A DNA stretch of 64,000 nt. Origin: Planctomycetota bacterium. Its GTDB lineage: Bacteria > Planctomycetota > B15-G4 > SIAN01. This document shows, one piece after another, positions 8,608 through 17,709 of this stretch. The position numbers were made by a program, and so were the translations under genes. The stretch covers positions 1-64,000 of the forward strand of contig JANQQL010000026.1 in the NCBI GenBank assembly GCA_028289345.1, written 5' to 3'. Position 1 is the first letter of the stretch. Every line of letters begins with the position of its first letter. The notes under the pieces are model-generated. The model was not told where the DNA came from. It worked only from the letters and a program-made list of their open reading frames with translations, and ran no database searches.

Positions 8608-10287
8608 CTAACCGGCCTGCTGCTCTTGCTTCTCGAGGAAGCCTTCCAGCAAGCGGCTGCGGATCGGGTGCTGCAACTTGCGCACCGCCTTGGCTTCGAT
8701 TTGACGCACACGCTCGCGGGTCACCTTGAAGATGCGCCCCACTTCTTCGAGGGTGTACGTGTAGCCGTCGCCGATCCCGTAGCGCAGCTTGATGATTTCT
8801 CGCTCGCGGAACGAGAGAGTCTGAAGCACGCTGTGGATGCGATCCTTCAACATCTCCATGCCGGCGCCTTCCACCGGCGACTCCGCCGTCTCGTCCTCGA
8901 TGAAGTCTCCGAAATAGGAGTCTTCGCCATCGCCGATCGGGCGATCCAACGAGATCGGATGCTTGGCAATCTTGGTGACACGCTTGGCTTCTTCGAGAGA
9001 GATGTCGGCTTCTTTGGCCACCTCTTCGATGGTTGGCTCTCGTCCATACGCTTGGACGAGCTTCTTCTGCACGTTGCGCAGCTTGGACATCGTCTCGATC
9101 ATGTGCACCGGAATACGAATGGTGCGGGCCTGATCGGCGATGGAACGAGTGATCGCCTGACGAATCCACCAGGTCGCATACGTCGAGAACTTGTAGCCGC
9201 GGCGGTACTCATACTTTTCGACCGCCTTCATCAACCCCGTGTTGCCCTCCTGGATCAGGTCCAGGAACGACAGTCCACGGTTTCGGTACTTCTTGGCAAT
9301 CGACACAACCAAGCGCAGGTTGCCCGAAGAGAGGGCTCGCTTGGCCTGATCGTAGTTGCGGTAACGCGCGCGAATCACGTGCAGCCGGCGTTCCAAGCGA
9401 GTCGGCGTTTCCATCGCCCGCAGACACCAGGCCTCGAACTCCTCGCGAGACTCGATGCAGGCCTTGGTTCCGGTTCGGTTGCGATAGCGCCGGAAACGCT
9501 TCTCCAGATCTCGACCTCGCCGACTCTCCTGCATCAACACTTCGATGAGCGGCTTGACCTTTTTGAGTTGCACCTGGAGCTCTTCCAGCAGAACCGAGCA
9601 CTTGGCGCGGCGCCGCGTGGTCCGACGCACCACCGTGGCTCGCTCGTCCTCCGAGAGATCGCCATTGGCTCGCAACACGCCTTCGACGTCGGACTGATTC
9701 TTGAGGTAGAGCTTGCGCAAAGTCAGCAGGTTCTCCTGCAGACGTTCCTGGATCTCCGTCTTGGAGGGCTCGGTTCCCGAGGTCGGCACCTTCAACGTTC
9801 GGTCGAAGGCGAGCTTTCCATCCTTGACGTCTTCCAGAACTTGAATGCCGTGGCGCACGCCGAATCCGGAGGCCAACAGCAATCGCCGGAAGGCCTCGCG
9901 GGTTTCTTCGATCTGTCGCGCCAGGTTGATTTCTTGTTCACGGGTAAGGAGCGGAATCTCTCCCATCTGGGTGAGATACATGCGCACCGGATCGTCGATC
10001 TTTTCCGAACCACCGGTCTTCGAAAAACGCTCGCGAGCCTCGGCGTCTTTCTTTGCAATGGACGAACGACCTTCGCGGTCCTCTTCGTCCATCTCCGATT
10101 CGTCGACGAGTTCAATGCCATGGGCTTCCAGTGCCGCCAGAACCGCGTCGATGTTGTCGACTGCGTCTTCCGGCAGTTCCTGGTTCAGCTCGTCGTAAGT
10201 GAGGAATCCACGCTTCCGTGCATTGTCGACCAATGAACGGACGTAGGGGTCCACTCGGTCGCGCGGATCCTTGGATCGCCTTGCCAA
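8608..10287 (-). CDS. rpoD: RNA polymerase primary sigma factor
   Basis: The housekeeping sigma-70, which directs core RNA polymerase to promoters. A region 1.1-like segment spans about 10-65 and region 1.2 about 97-130 (DPVRMYLTQMGEIPLLT). A long non-conserved insert fills about 130-310, region 2 starts at 315 (including YATWWIRQAI), and region 4 ends with its helix-turn-helix at 513-532 (TLEEVGRIFKV, RERVRQIE). The region 1.1-like segment and insert mark a group 1 factor. It starts at TTG 10287 with AGGAGG 6 bases upstream. It follows dnaG, as in the classical macromolecular synthesis operon, but also has its own promoter. Confidence 0.96.
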   Translation of the reverse strand: MARRSKDPRDRVDPYVRSLVDNARKRGFLTYDELNQELPEDAVDNIDAVLAALEAHGIELVDESEMDEEDREGRSSIAKKDAEARERFSKTGGSEKIDDPVRMYLTQMGEIPLLTREQEINLARQIEETREAFRRLLLASGFGVRHGIQVLEDVKDGKLAFDRTLKVPTSGTEPSKTEIQERLQENLLTLRKLYLKNQSDVEGVLRANGDLSEDERATVVRRTTRRRAKCSVLLEELQVQLKKVKPLIEVLMQESRRGRDLEKRFRRYRNRTGTKACIESREEFEAWCLRAMETPTRLERRLHVIRARYRNYDQAKRALSSGNLRLVVSIAKKYRNRGLSFLDLIQEGNTGLMKAVEKYEYRRGYKFSTYATWWIRQAITRSIADQARTIRIPVHMIETMSKLRNVQKKLVQAYGREPTIEEVAKEADISLEEAKRVTKIAKHPISLDRPIGDGEDSYFGDFIEDETAESPVEGAGMEMLKDRIHSVLQTLSFREREIIKLRYGIGDGYTYTLEEVGRIFKVTRERVRQIEAKAVRKLQHPIRSRLLEGFLEKQEQQAG

Positions 10288-10309
10288 TTCAACCTCCTTG
10301 AAGACGGAC

Positions 10310-10344
10310 GTTCCGCACCATTGTTTTGGCGCGATGTGCGGAAC
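10310..10344 (-). promoter_or_regulatory. Inverted repeat at the start of the rpoD leader
   Basis: GTTCCGCAC and GTGCGGAAC form perfect 9-bp arms (10336-10344 and 10310-10318) separated by 17 bases. The repeat begins at the predicted +1 of the rpoD promoter and ends about 20 bases before the ribosome-binding site. It could be a leader hairpin or a repressor operator. It does not match CIRCE or a LexA box. Confidence 0.55.
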
Positions 10345-10349
10345 CCGCC

Positions 10350-10358
10350 ATTATACCA
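10350..10358 (-). promoter_or_regulatory. Extended -10 promoter of rpoD
   Basis: The minus strand reads TGGTATAAT: a perfect TATAAT hexamer preceded by the TGn extended -10 element. The -35 region is weak, as expected for an extended -10 promoter. Transcription would start near 10343, about 56 bases before the start codon. Confidence 0.65.
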
Positions 10359-10527
10359 TTCGCCCAGTAGCATTTCCGCCCAGTGTTCCAGGCAACGTTT
10401 CGGACCGGGTCCGCTTGCGCTTCGGACCGGTTCCGACTCTCCCGCCAGGCCCTCCGGAAAACACCCCCCGTGTTTTGATGTCCCGCTCGATGGCCGGGAC
10501 CAGTTTCCGGGTCTTTCAGTTTGGGAC

Positions 10528-12333
10528 CTACAGGCTGGATTCTTGGGTCGGATCTTCCCCTTTTCGCCAGTGCTGATACTCACTCAAAAACCGGAGCGCG
10601 AGCTGGGTATCTCCAGTTCGCGCTCCCTCCTGGTAGCGTTTCTTGATCTCGCGTCCTTGCTGTTCTTGACGAATGCGCTCGAAAAACTGAAGCGCCCCAT
10701 CGAACAGCTTGCCCGGATCCGCCAGGATCGGCCGTTCCGTCAGGTCCAAAAGCACCGCCTGACTCTCGGCTTGACCCGCATGGAGGTCCAAGAGCTCGCG
10801 AACATCCGCCGTCGGATGCGCCACCAGCTCATTGAATAGCCTTTCCCTCAGCGGATGCTGGAAGGTTCCTGGCTCCACCAGCTCTGCGGCCAGCTCTCGT
10901 AACTCCTGGCGGTGGAGCAACGCCAGGAGCAACTCTTCTTCGGCCACGGCATTGGCCGTCGAAATCCGATCGGTTTCCGACCTTCTCGGCGTTGCCGATT
11001 GAGCCGTCCCGTGCGAAGCCTCGTCCATCACCTCCAATGAGGGCTTCTTCTGAGCACGTTGGCGAAAGCCGCGTGAGTTGACCAACACCTCGGCGGGCAG
11101 ATCCAACTCGGAGGCCACATGTTGCAGTGCCGTGGTTCGCACCACTCCATCCTGAATCGACCCCAGTGCTTCTGCCACACGGCGCGCCGCATCAGCCCGA
11201 TCTTCAAAGGAGTTCGCCGACCGGCCCCCCATCTCGGACAGCAAGAAATCCAATCCCGACTGTCCCGCGGCGCCCAGGAATGCGTCGAAGTCCGTGGCCG
11301 TCCTGCCATCGGCGAAATAGTCCCCCGGATCTTGCCCATCCGGGGGCACCAAAACTTGGACTCGCAGCCCTGCTCCCATCAGGATGGGAACCGACTTCAC
11401 CGCCGCCGCTCGCCCCGCGTTGTCCCCATCCAAGAACACGATGACTCGAGGAGCAATGCGCGAGAGGATCTTGCCGTGGTCTTCGGTGACCGCAGTTCCC
11501 AACGCGGCAACGGCGCAGCGAACTCCGGCCTGGTGCGCGAGAATGACGTCCAGGTACCCCTCGACCAATACCGCTCGATCTTCTTCCAAGATTGCCGGGC
11601 GGGCCAGGTCCAGGCCAAACAGGGTTCGGCTCTTGTGAAAGATCGCCGTTTCCGGCGAGTTCAGGTACTTGGGCTCGCGAGCCTCGGGACCGTCCTCGAG
11701 TCGGCGTCCCCCGAAGGCCACGGGGCGACCTCGTGCGTCCCGAATCGGAATCACCAACCGATCTCGAAACACGTCGTAGACACGCCCTTCGCGCCGCCGC
11801 ATCAGCCCGGCGTCTTGCAACAACTCCGAGCGGAACCCTTGGCGCTGAAGCATCGCTCCCAGGAAGCCGCGAGCGGGTGGCGCGTAGCCAAGTCCGAAGG
11901 TCTTCACGGTCTCATCATGAAGGCCTCGGTCTTTCCAAACTTGGCGGGCCCTTGCTCCTTCCTCAGAAGCAAGACACTTGCGGAAGTGTTTCCACGCAGC
12001 TTCGCTGGCTTCGAGAACTCGCGACTGCTTGCTCCGTGGCGCAGTGCCGGGCTTTTCGCTCAAGGGGACGCCGGCTTCGTCGGCAAGTTGACGCAGCGCT
12101 TCGGACGGCTCCAGTCGCAACAGCTCTTGCAGGAAGACGAACACGTCTCCGCCCTTCCCGCAACCGAAGCACTTGAAATACTGTCCCTCTTCGATGACGC
12201 CGAAAGATGGCGTCTTTTCCGCATGGAAGGGACAAAGACCCACCAGGCGAGACCCCGATTTCTTGAGGGCCACGTGACGGCCGATGACTTCGGCGATGTC
12301 CACCGCAGCCTTGACCCTGGCAAAGTCGTTCAT
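10528..12333 (-). CDS. dnaG: DNA primase
   Basis: Synthesises RNA primers at the replication fork and works with the DnaB helicase. A CHC2 zinc finger is formed by C34, H37, C55 and C58. The RNA-polymerase/TOPRIM core includes the LVEGYLDVI and FLDGDNAGR motifs, and a helical C-terminal helicase-interaction domain completes 601 residues. The frame is open well upstream into rsmA, but the ATG at 12333 has GGAGGGG about 9 bases before it and matches the family's N-terminus. It sits between rsmA and rpoD on the same strand and ends 240 bases before the rpoD start. Confidence 0.96.
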   Translation of the reverse strand: MNDFARVKAAVDIAEVIGRHVALKKSGSRLVGLCPFHAEKTPSFGVIEEGQYFKCFGCGKGGDVFVFLQELLRLEPSEALRQLADEAGVPLSEKPGTAPRSKQSRVLEASEAAWKHFRKCLASEEGARARQVWKDRGLHDETVKTFGLGYAPPARGFLGAMLQRQGFRSELLQDAGLMRRREGRVYDVFRDRLVIPIRDARGRPVAFGGRRLEDGPEAREPKYLNSPETAIFHKSRTLFGLDLARPAILEEDRAVLVEGYLDVILAHQAGVRCAVAALGTAVTEDHGKILSRIAPRVIVFLDGDNAGRAAAVKSVPILMGAGLRVQVLVPPDGQDPGDYFADGRTATDFDAFLGAAGQSGLDFLLSEMGGRSANSFEDRADAARRVAEALGSIQDGVVRTTALQHVASELDLPAEVLVNSRGFRQRAQKKPSLEVMDEASHGTAQSATPRRSETDRISTANAVAEEELLLALLHRQELRELAAELVEPGTFQHPLRERLFNELVAHPTADVRELLDLHAGQAESQAVLLDLTERPILADPGKLFDGALQFFERIRQEQQGREIKKRYQEGARTGDTQLALRFLSEYQHWRKGEDPTQESSL

Positions 12334-12407
12334 CAAAAACAGCCCCCTCCGAACGCCCCCCTCTTCCTTCCCGGGAGAAATGAGGTCCGTCCTCGCGACC
12401 GCCCATT

Positions 12408-13289
12408 CTACTTCTGCGAGGAGATCTTCGGCCCCACGGTTGCGGCCAGGGCTAGCCACTCTTGGTCGTTGATTTCCTGGGGACGACGAGTCAGTAACTC
12501 AGGATCCAAGGTGGCAAGGATGTCCGGTCCGATCATTCGTGCAAGGCTGCGCCTCAACATCTTTCGGCGCCCTTCAAACGCGGCCTTCAGGAGCGCTTCC
12601 AGGCGAGGGAGACGCTGGAACGGAGAATCCGTTTCCTGACGAGGCCGGATCTGAACCACTGCCGAACTGACCTTGGGGGGCGGAGTGAACTGCCCCGGGG
12701 TCAACCGGAACAGCCGCTTGGATTCGGCGCACAAACCCACGAGCAGGGTCAACAGCCCCCTCTCCGGACTTCCCGGTGGCGCAAGAATTCGTCGTGCCAC
12801 CTCCGCCTGAATCGTCACCACCATTTGCTCCGGCGGTGTGGGCGCACGCACCAAGTCCACCAGCAGCACCGACGCGATTTGGTACGGCAGATTGCTGACG
12901 AACAAAGGAGGGCGGCCGTCTTGGCGGCAGCTTTCCTCGAGCAGTTGATTCAGCGCCTGACCGCCCTCTTGTCGGGCGTCCTGACAGCGAATCTCGAATC
13001 CCTCGTCGTCCCCGAAGCAACTTTCGAGAAACTCGGCGAAATCTGGATCGACCTCCAGGGCAACAACCCGGGCCCCCAAGTCCAAAAGCGCGGCGGTGAG
13101 ACCCCCGGGCCCACTGCCCACTTCGATCACCGTCCGGCCGTGCAGGTCTCCCGCTGCTCCGGCGATCCGCAGCAGAACCTCGGGAGTGAGTAAGAAATGC
13201 TGACCGAAGCGCTTGCGCGGCAACAGTGATTGCGCCCGCAGCTCCTGACGGACTCGCGCCAGGTGGGGACGCAATCGCTCGCCATTCAA
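12408..13289 (-). CDS. rsmA: 16S rRNA (adenine-N6)-dimethyltransferase
   Basis: Dimethylates two adjacent adenosines in the 3'-terminal helix of 16S rRNA during 30S maturation. The Rossmann-fold SAM loop is at 58-63 (GSGPGG) and the target-base motif NLPY at 133-136, preceded by the family signature KRFGQHFL. I place the start at TTG 13289, which overlaps the stop of the upstream gene (TTGA) and has GGAGG 8 bases upstream. This gives 293 residues; the longer open frame adds only a low-complexity leader. Overlap with the upstream lipoprotein gene indicates translational coupling. Confidence 0.94.
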   Translation of the reverse strand: MNGERLRPHLARVRQELRAQSLLPRKRFGQHFLLTPEVLLRIAGAAGDLHGRTVIEVGSGPGGLTAALLDLGARVVALEVDPDFAEFLESCFGDDEGFEIRCQDARQEGGQALNQLLEESCRQDGRPPLFVSNLPYQIASVLLVDLVRAPTPPEQMVVTIQAEVARRILAPPGSPERGLLTLLVGLCAESKRLFRLTPGQFTPPPKVSSAVVQIRPRQETDSPFQRLPRLEALLKAAFEGRRKMLRRSLARMIGPDILATLDPELLTRRPQEINDQEWLALAATVGPKISSQK

Positions 13290-15880
13290 CGCGCTTCCTC
13301 CCCCAACGTCGTCTGCGCGGACCACACCTTGCGGAAGTCTCGAAGCAGCCGAGCCGCCTCCCCCCGCGGAGGTCCGAGCGCAACCACCAAGCTTTGGTCT
13401 GCCGCATCTTCGGGGTGCACGATTCGGGAATCACTCAGCGACACCACCCACTCGCGCTGTCGATCTCCCCGGACATCCGCCAACAGGAACTCGTCGAGGG
13501 GAGCGCGGCGCACGCCGAAGCGATCGACCGATTGTCCGTCTCGCATCGAGCGCCACCAAATCTCGAACGGAGAGCGGCCGACCAACAGTCGCTCCGAGCG
13601 ATCGCTGCGAGAGCCCAACAAACGCAAGTCAGCAACGTCTTCGCGGCCCAGTTCCGTGCGCCAAAGCACTGCCCCACTGATCAGGTCCATGCACACGGCC
13701 AACCCTTCGCCGGTGAGGATGACCAGAGTCCTTGCTTGGTCGTCCAACCAAGAGTCGTAGACCGCATCGCCAAGCTCCACGCTGCCACCGATGGTGGTCA
13801 GCCGGGCGGGGAGTCGCGAATCGACTTGCAAACGGCTCAAATCCAGGACTCCCGCGTCCCCGTCTCGATAGGACAGGAACAACGGCCACACGGGACGGGG
13901 GCTCATCACCATCAGGGTCGCACGGCTGACCTCTGTGGCCCACGGCGCGATTCCACCCGACGATTCGCGCTCCTTCCACCACAGCTGTGTGACCGGACGC
14001 GGCATTTGCAATGCCACTGGCTGCCAGCGATCACCGCTCGGCCCAATTCGCATCAACCGGAGATTTTGTGCTTCTCGACGGACCAGGAACGAAAGGGGTT
14101 CCGTCAGGGCCAAGAGGCGGTCGCCCGGGACCAGTGACATGGACGACCGATCCAAGGTATCCAGATCCGCGAGGCCCAGCAGATGCAGGTCGGTGACGAT
14201 GCGTGGGGATCGGCCCTGGCTGTCGACCGTCGCAATCGCGAGAGCCGCGTGCTGGCTCGATGCCGTCGCGAGGACTGCTCCGTGTCCCCGGAACTCTCGT
14301 CGCGCGCGAACCCGCAAGTCGTCCAGATCGACGACGTAGGCGCCAAACACTCCGGGATCAAACTCGTTGTCCACCGGGTTCCCGAACTCCACCAGCAGAA
14401 GGACCGTGGATTCGTCGACGCGCTGCATCGACAAGAACCGTCCCTCCAGGAGTAACTCCTGGCAACGCCAGGTTGGCGTCCGCTCCGAGGCAGAGACTCG
14501 TTGCAGCCGAACCCGGTCTTTGACCGGTTCTTCTCCGGTGTGAAACTCCAAGCACTGGAGGAAAAGCAGAGACTCGGGGAGGGCGAGCATCTCCGCGTGG
14601 ATGGACACCGCACCCGGAATTCCCTCCAGGTCTTGGAACTGGCCACTCGGAAGCTCGACCAGGCGAAACGCTCCCTCTTCGTTCTCGGTCCAGAACCAAG
14701 CGCGATCTCCCGCAGACTCCTTGATCCCGTGCGTCGGCTTGCTGGAAGTCGGTTCGGGCAATTCGACGCGGAGCACCTCGCTGCCATCGCGCGCCGAAAG
14801 GCCCTGCAGCAATCCGCGACTCACGACCAGGATGTCTTCCCCGGCCCGCGCATGGGTCGCATCGAGAGGAACCGGCGCCAACAACAGGGCTCCGACGTCT
14901 GGAGTTCGTACCGACCAAAGCACTCGAGAGCGAAAGTCTCGCTCTGCCACGAACGGAAGGAGCCGATTGGGCCCGCGCCGCTGACGACCAACTTCCAGCA
15001 ACTCCAAGATCGCGGCCTCTCGCTCGCCGCCGCTGAGCGTACTCACCTCGCTCAAAGCACTTTCCAGGACCTGATCCGCTCGACGGATGACACAGCGAAA
15101 TCCAATGTCGAAGGCCCGCTCCTGGCGATGACGTCGAGAGTGCCAACTAGGAATCGCTTCCGCTTCGAGAGTGTTCTTGCGGTAGCGCATGGCGGTCAAG
15201 GACTGGCGGGGCTCCCGGTCGTGTTCCCGAGCACCGGACGTATTGAACGAGCCCCCGAGAACCCAAGTGGACTCGTCGGTGGGATCCATTGGAACCGTCC
15301 ACTCCGCCACGTTGCCGATGAGGTCGTAGCAGCCAGGAGCTGACTTGCCTCCTTCGAACACGCCCACAGCACAGGCCTTGCCCACCCCTGTTTCGAGGAC
15401 GTTGCATTGCTGCACGAAACCGCGTCCGGTCCAGGGAAAGCGCCCCTCCCCCAGTCCCGGCGCTCCGTTCAGCCACTCGAGGGCCGTCGGCAGCGACTTG
15501 CCATGGTATTGAGCGAACGCGGTCGCGTCCTCGAGTGAGACGAATCGCACCGGCATGCTGGCATCACCGGCGACCGGTTCCCCCTCCTGCCAATGGCGCA
15601 GAAATGCGGTGGGGTCGGACGGGCGATAGTCGGATTGGCCCAGGAACTGGTGGTACTCGCCATCGGTGACTTCGAACCGATCGAGCAGCAGTCCTTCTCC
15701 GGACGGAGACACCACGTATGTCATGTCGCGTAGGCGGAGAAAGCGCGGACGAATCGTCTCGACCGAAGCTGGGTCTTCGGAGTCGCTGCAAGCCGAGATG
15801 AGGGCACAAGCAGTCGCGAAGAGCAAGCCACGAAAACAGCGAGCCCGACCGCGTGGGCCGGGCTCGCTGCAGGGATTCAT
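13286..15880 (-). CDS. Lipoprotein with SUMF1/FGE-like domain and propeller
   Basis: 864 residues from ATG 15880. The signal peptide ends in a lipobox (ISAC, Cys31), so the protein should be lipid-anchored. Residues of about 45-270 resemble the formylglycine-generating/sulfatase-modifying fold, with DRFEVTDGEYHQFL, ALEWLNGA, GNVAEW and GFRCV at the expected places. The remaining 550 residues look like beta-propeller repeats (for example MDLISGAVLWRTEL). SUMF1 folds in such proteins are often binding rather than catalytic modules. No substrate can be named. Its stop overlaps the rsmA start, an odd partnership between a surface lipoprotein and an rRNA methylase. Confidence 0.8.
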   Translation of the reverse strand: MNPCSEPGPRGRARCFRGLLFATACALISACSDSEDPASVETIRPRFLRLRDMTYVVSPSGEGLLLDRFEVTDGEYHQFLGQSDYRPSDPTAFLRHWQEGEPVAGDASMPVRFVSLEDATAFAQYHGKSLPTALEWLNGAPGLGEGRFPWTGRGFVQQCNVLETGVGKACAVGVFEGGKSAPGCYDLIGNVAEWTVPMDPTDESTWVLGGSFNTSGAREHDREPRQSLTAMRYRKNTLEAEAIPSWHSRRHRQERAFDIGFRCVIRRADQVLESALSEVSTLSGGEREAAILELLEVGRQRRGPNRLLPFVAERDFRSRVLWSVRTPDVGALLLAPVPLDATHARAGEDILVVSRGLLQGLSARDGSEVLRVELPEPTSSKPTHGIKESAGDRAWFWTENEEGAFRLVELPSGQFQDLEGIPGAVSIHAEMLALPESLLFLQCLEFHTGEEPVKDRVRLQRVSASERTPTWRCQELLLEGRFLSMQRVDESTVLLLVEFGNPVDNEFDPGVFGAYVVDLDDLRVRARREFRGHGAVLATASSQHAALAIATVDSQGRSPRIVTDLHLLGLADLDTLDRSSMSLVPGDRLLALTEPLSFLVRREAQNLRLMRIGPSGDRWQPVALQMPRPVTQLWWKERESSGGIAPWATEVSRATLMVMSPRPVWPLFLSYRDGDAGVLDLSRLQVDSRLPARLTTIGGSVELGDAVYDSWLDDQARTLVILTGEGLAVCMDLISGAVLWRTELGREDVADLRLLGSRSDRSERLLVGRSPFEIWWRSMRDGQSVDRFGVRRAPLDEFLLADVRGDRQREWVVSLSDSRIVHPEDAADQSLVVALGPPRGEAARLLRDFRKVWSAQTTLGEEAR

Positions 15881-15905
15881 CTCGAGAGTGATCGGCAATC
15901 GATGC

Positions 15906-16616
15906 TCAGTTGGCTGGCACCCGAACGTGGATTTCCACTCTTCGGTTCTTGGCCTTCGCATCCGCGGTCTGGCCAGTCACCAACGGTCGGTTGGGGCCGT
16001 AAGAAGCGAGGCTGAAGATATCCTTGGGCACCTTGCCCTTGCCGGTCAGGTACTCGAACACCGAAAGAGCACGCTCCGCAGCAAGCTCGTGATTGCCTCG
16101 CGGATACATTTCCTTGGTCATCCGCACAGGATCCGAGTCCGTGTGGCCGTCGATGCGCACTTGGTCGTAGCCGTTGGAGACGATTTCGCGAGCGACCACG
16201 GACAGAGCGCTCTGTCCGTCCTGCTTGATCGTCGTCGAGCCCGAATCGAACAGGAGCTTGTCCTGCATCAGAATCGTGAACCCTTCCGAGTTGGCAACCA
16301 ACGACAGCCCTTCGATGTCCCCAAACGGGCCCGCCAGGCGGGATTGGGCCTCTTGAAGCGCCTGCTCGAGCTGATGAATGCGGGCCTCGGAGTCGGCGGA
16401 AGTCCGGGCGTCGTCGTTCAACGTCCCACGCAGTTCCGCGACTTCTCCCTCGCGCTTGGCCAGCTCGGACTCCAATCGCACCCGCGCCTGATTGGCGCTG
16501 TGGTGCTCGGTCACCAAGCGGTCGTACTGAGCCCGAGGAACCACACAACCGGTCAACGCCATTGCAACTGCGCCGCCGGTCACCAAACGTGCCACTGTTA
16601 CTAGGTTACTGGTCAT
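15906..16616 (-). CDS. OmpA-family peptidoglycan-binding lipoprotein
   Basis: 236 residues. The signal peptide has lipobox LTGC (Cys24). A coiled-coil segment spans about 30-95, and a C-terminal OmpA/Pal/MotB domain carries DGHTDSDPV, ERALSVFEYL and NRRVEIHV, the usual peptidoglycan-contact motifs. It would tether the outer membrane to the cell wall. The ATG at 16616 has GGAGG 6 bases upstream. The stop codon of a possible upstream frame overlaps this ATG. It ends 25 bases before the SUMF1-lipoprotein gene, so the two may be one operon. Confidence 0.9.
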   Translation of the reverse strand: MTSNLVTVARLVTGGAVAMALTGCVVPRAQYDRLVTEHHSANQARVRLESELAKREGEVAELRGTLNDDARTSADSEARIHQLEQALQEAQSRLAGPFGDIEGLSLVANSEGFTILMQDKLLFDSGSTTIKQDGQSALSVVAREIVSNGYDQVRIDGHTDSDPVRMTKEMYPRGNHELAAERALSVFEYLTGKGKVPKDIFSLASYGPNRPLVTGQTADAKAKNRRVEIHVRVPAN

Positions 16617-16933
16617 GGAGCACCTCCCCCCACTCTGACCCCCAAGCGTCCGACTTGGATGGGCCCCCGATCCTCTTGGACCTGCCCGATCGTCGGACGC
16701 CCAAACTCGGTCACCAATTCGACTTCAGCACCAACGCTCAGTACCAAATCGCTCTCGGTTACCAATTTCCTCGGACGCCATTCCCGAGGTCGCCTCTCTC
16801 CAACCGCTTCAGACACCGCTCCGGAAGACACCGAAACCCGCGATCTGCTGCGGTCCCCGAACCGAACCCTGAGAAAAGCATACGTTGCTCGACGGGTCCT
16901 TCCGGGACGTTGCTTCGTCAAATGATCCACCAT
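16613..16933 (-). CDS. Possible small protein coupled to the OmpA lipoprotein
   Basis: An open frame of 106 codons whose TGA overlaps the ATG of the OmpA-like gene (ATGA). The C-terminal half looks protein-like (LVTESDLVLSVGAEVELV). Against it: there is no Shine-Dalgarno sequence before the ATG at 16933, the ATG falls in the flank of an inverted repeat, and no family is recognised. It could be chance in GC-rich DNA. Confidence 0.28.
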   Translation of the reverse strand: MVDHLTKQRPGRTRRATYAFLRVRFGDRSRSRVSVSSGAVSEAVGERRPREWRPRKLVTESDLVLSVGAEVELVTEFGRPTIGQVQEDRGPIQVGRLGVRVGGGAP

Positions 16934-16937
16934 TGAA

Positions 16938-16973
16938 GCCGCGAGTCTTGCGAATCGCGGCATGGGGTTTTTT
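16938..16973 (+). terminator. Inverted repeat followed by T-run
   Basis: GCCGCGA (16938-16944) and TCGCGGC (16955-16961) form a perfect 7-bp stem. Six T residues follow at 16968-16973 on the plus strand, after a 6-base spacer. No plus-strand gene needs it. On the minus strand it lies 3' of the helix-turn-helix gene and could act there without a U-run. Confidence 0.35.
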
Positions 16974-17053
16974 CCAAAACCTTGCGCAGCATTATCACCG
17001 CCTGTGAAGGGCATCGCTACGGTCAATCGGCAAAAACGGCAAGCAGCGAAAGA

Positions 17054-17629
17054 TCAGCCGCCGAACATGCCGCCCAGAGAATCGGCCACCCACTGGGTCA
17101 TGCCGCTTGGCACACCTTGGATCGCATCGAGAGCAACGAACACTCCGATCAACGCAACCACGGTGCTCAGCGCGATGGCCACGGTCCAAACCGGGCCCTC
17201 GGTCTCTTCGGGACCTTCGACGACCACTCGCGGCTTGCGCTTGGCTCCGCCGCCCGCAGACGCGCGCGGTCGACGACTGCCACCGCGGGACCCACGACGA
17301 CCGGTCGCCGGCTCTTCTTCCAAGTCCAACGGCACGTCTTCTTCTTCCAGAAACGAATCGTCGGTGATCGCCGCCGTCGCCATTCCGACTTCCTGATCGG
17401 CGTCGTCTTCGTCGAACACGAGTTCTTCGGGAAGCTCTTCGTCGAGGGTCTCGGCACCGGCGTTGGCCGCGTCGCGCTTGAAGCGCTCCACGTCCTCTTT
17501 CTTGAACTTCATCATGTCTTGGTCGCGGAAGGCCCGGATCTCGCCCTCAGAGACCAATCGCTTGAGCTCGTCCTCCTGCATCTCGAGCTCTCTGAGGACC
17601 TTCTCGAACGAAAAGAATTCTTTGGACAC
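17054..17629 (-). CDS. Helix-turn-helix protein with C-terminal membrane helix
   Basis: Residues 1-50 (FSFEKVLRELEMQEDELKRL, then VSEGEIRAFRDQ) look like a MerR/excisionase-type winged helix. An acidic stretch, an Arg/Gly-rich linker and one hydrophobic helix (about 145-170) follow. A DNA-binding head tethered to the membrane by a low-complexity linker is unusual. I place the start at GTG 17629, which has GGGGGA in position; a TTG at 17644 is the alternative. The target is unknown. It could be a membrane-bound regulator or a structural protein that reuses the fold. Confidence 0.7.
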   Translation of the reverse strand: MSKEFFSFEKVLRELEMQEDELKRLVSEGEIRAFRDQDMMKFKKEDVERFKRDAANAGAETLDEELPEELVFDEDDADQEVGMATAAITDDSFLEEEDVPLDLEEEPATGRRGSRGGSRRPRASAGGGAKRKPRVVVEGPEETEGPVWTVAIALSTVVALIGVFVALDAIQGVPSGMTQWVADSLGGMFGG

Positions 17630-17709
17630 GTGTGGATCCCCCAATGGTGGGTCGATGGCGGCGGCCCCGCCCTGTTGTTGTCAGACCGCGATCGGACTCG
17701 TTGGCCGAC

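Noticed and set aside
8398..10236. 612-codon plus-strand frame opposite rpoD
   Set aside because: Shadow of the sigma factor; no ribosome-binding site and no family resemblance.
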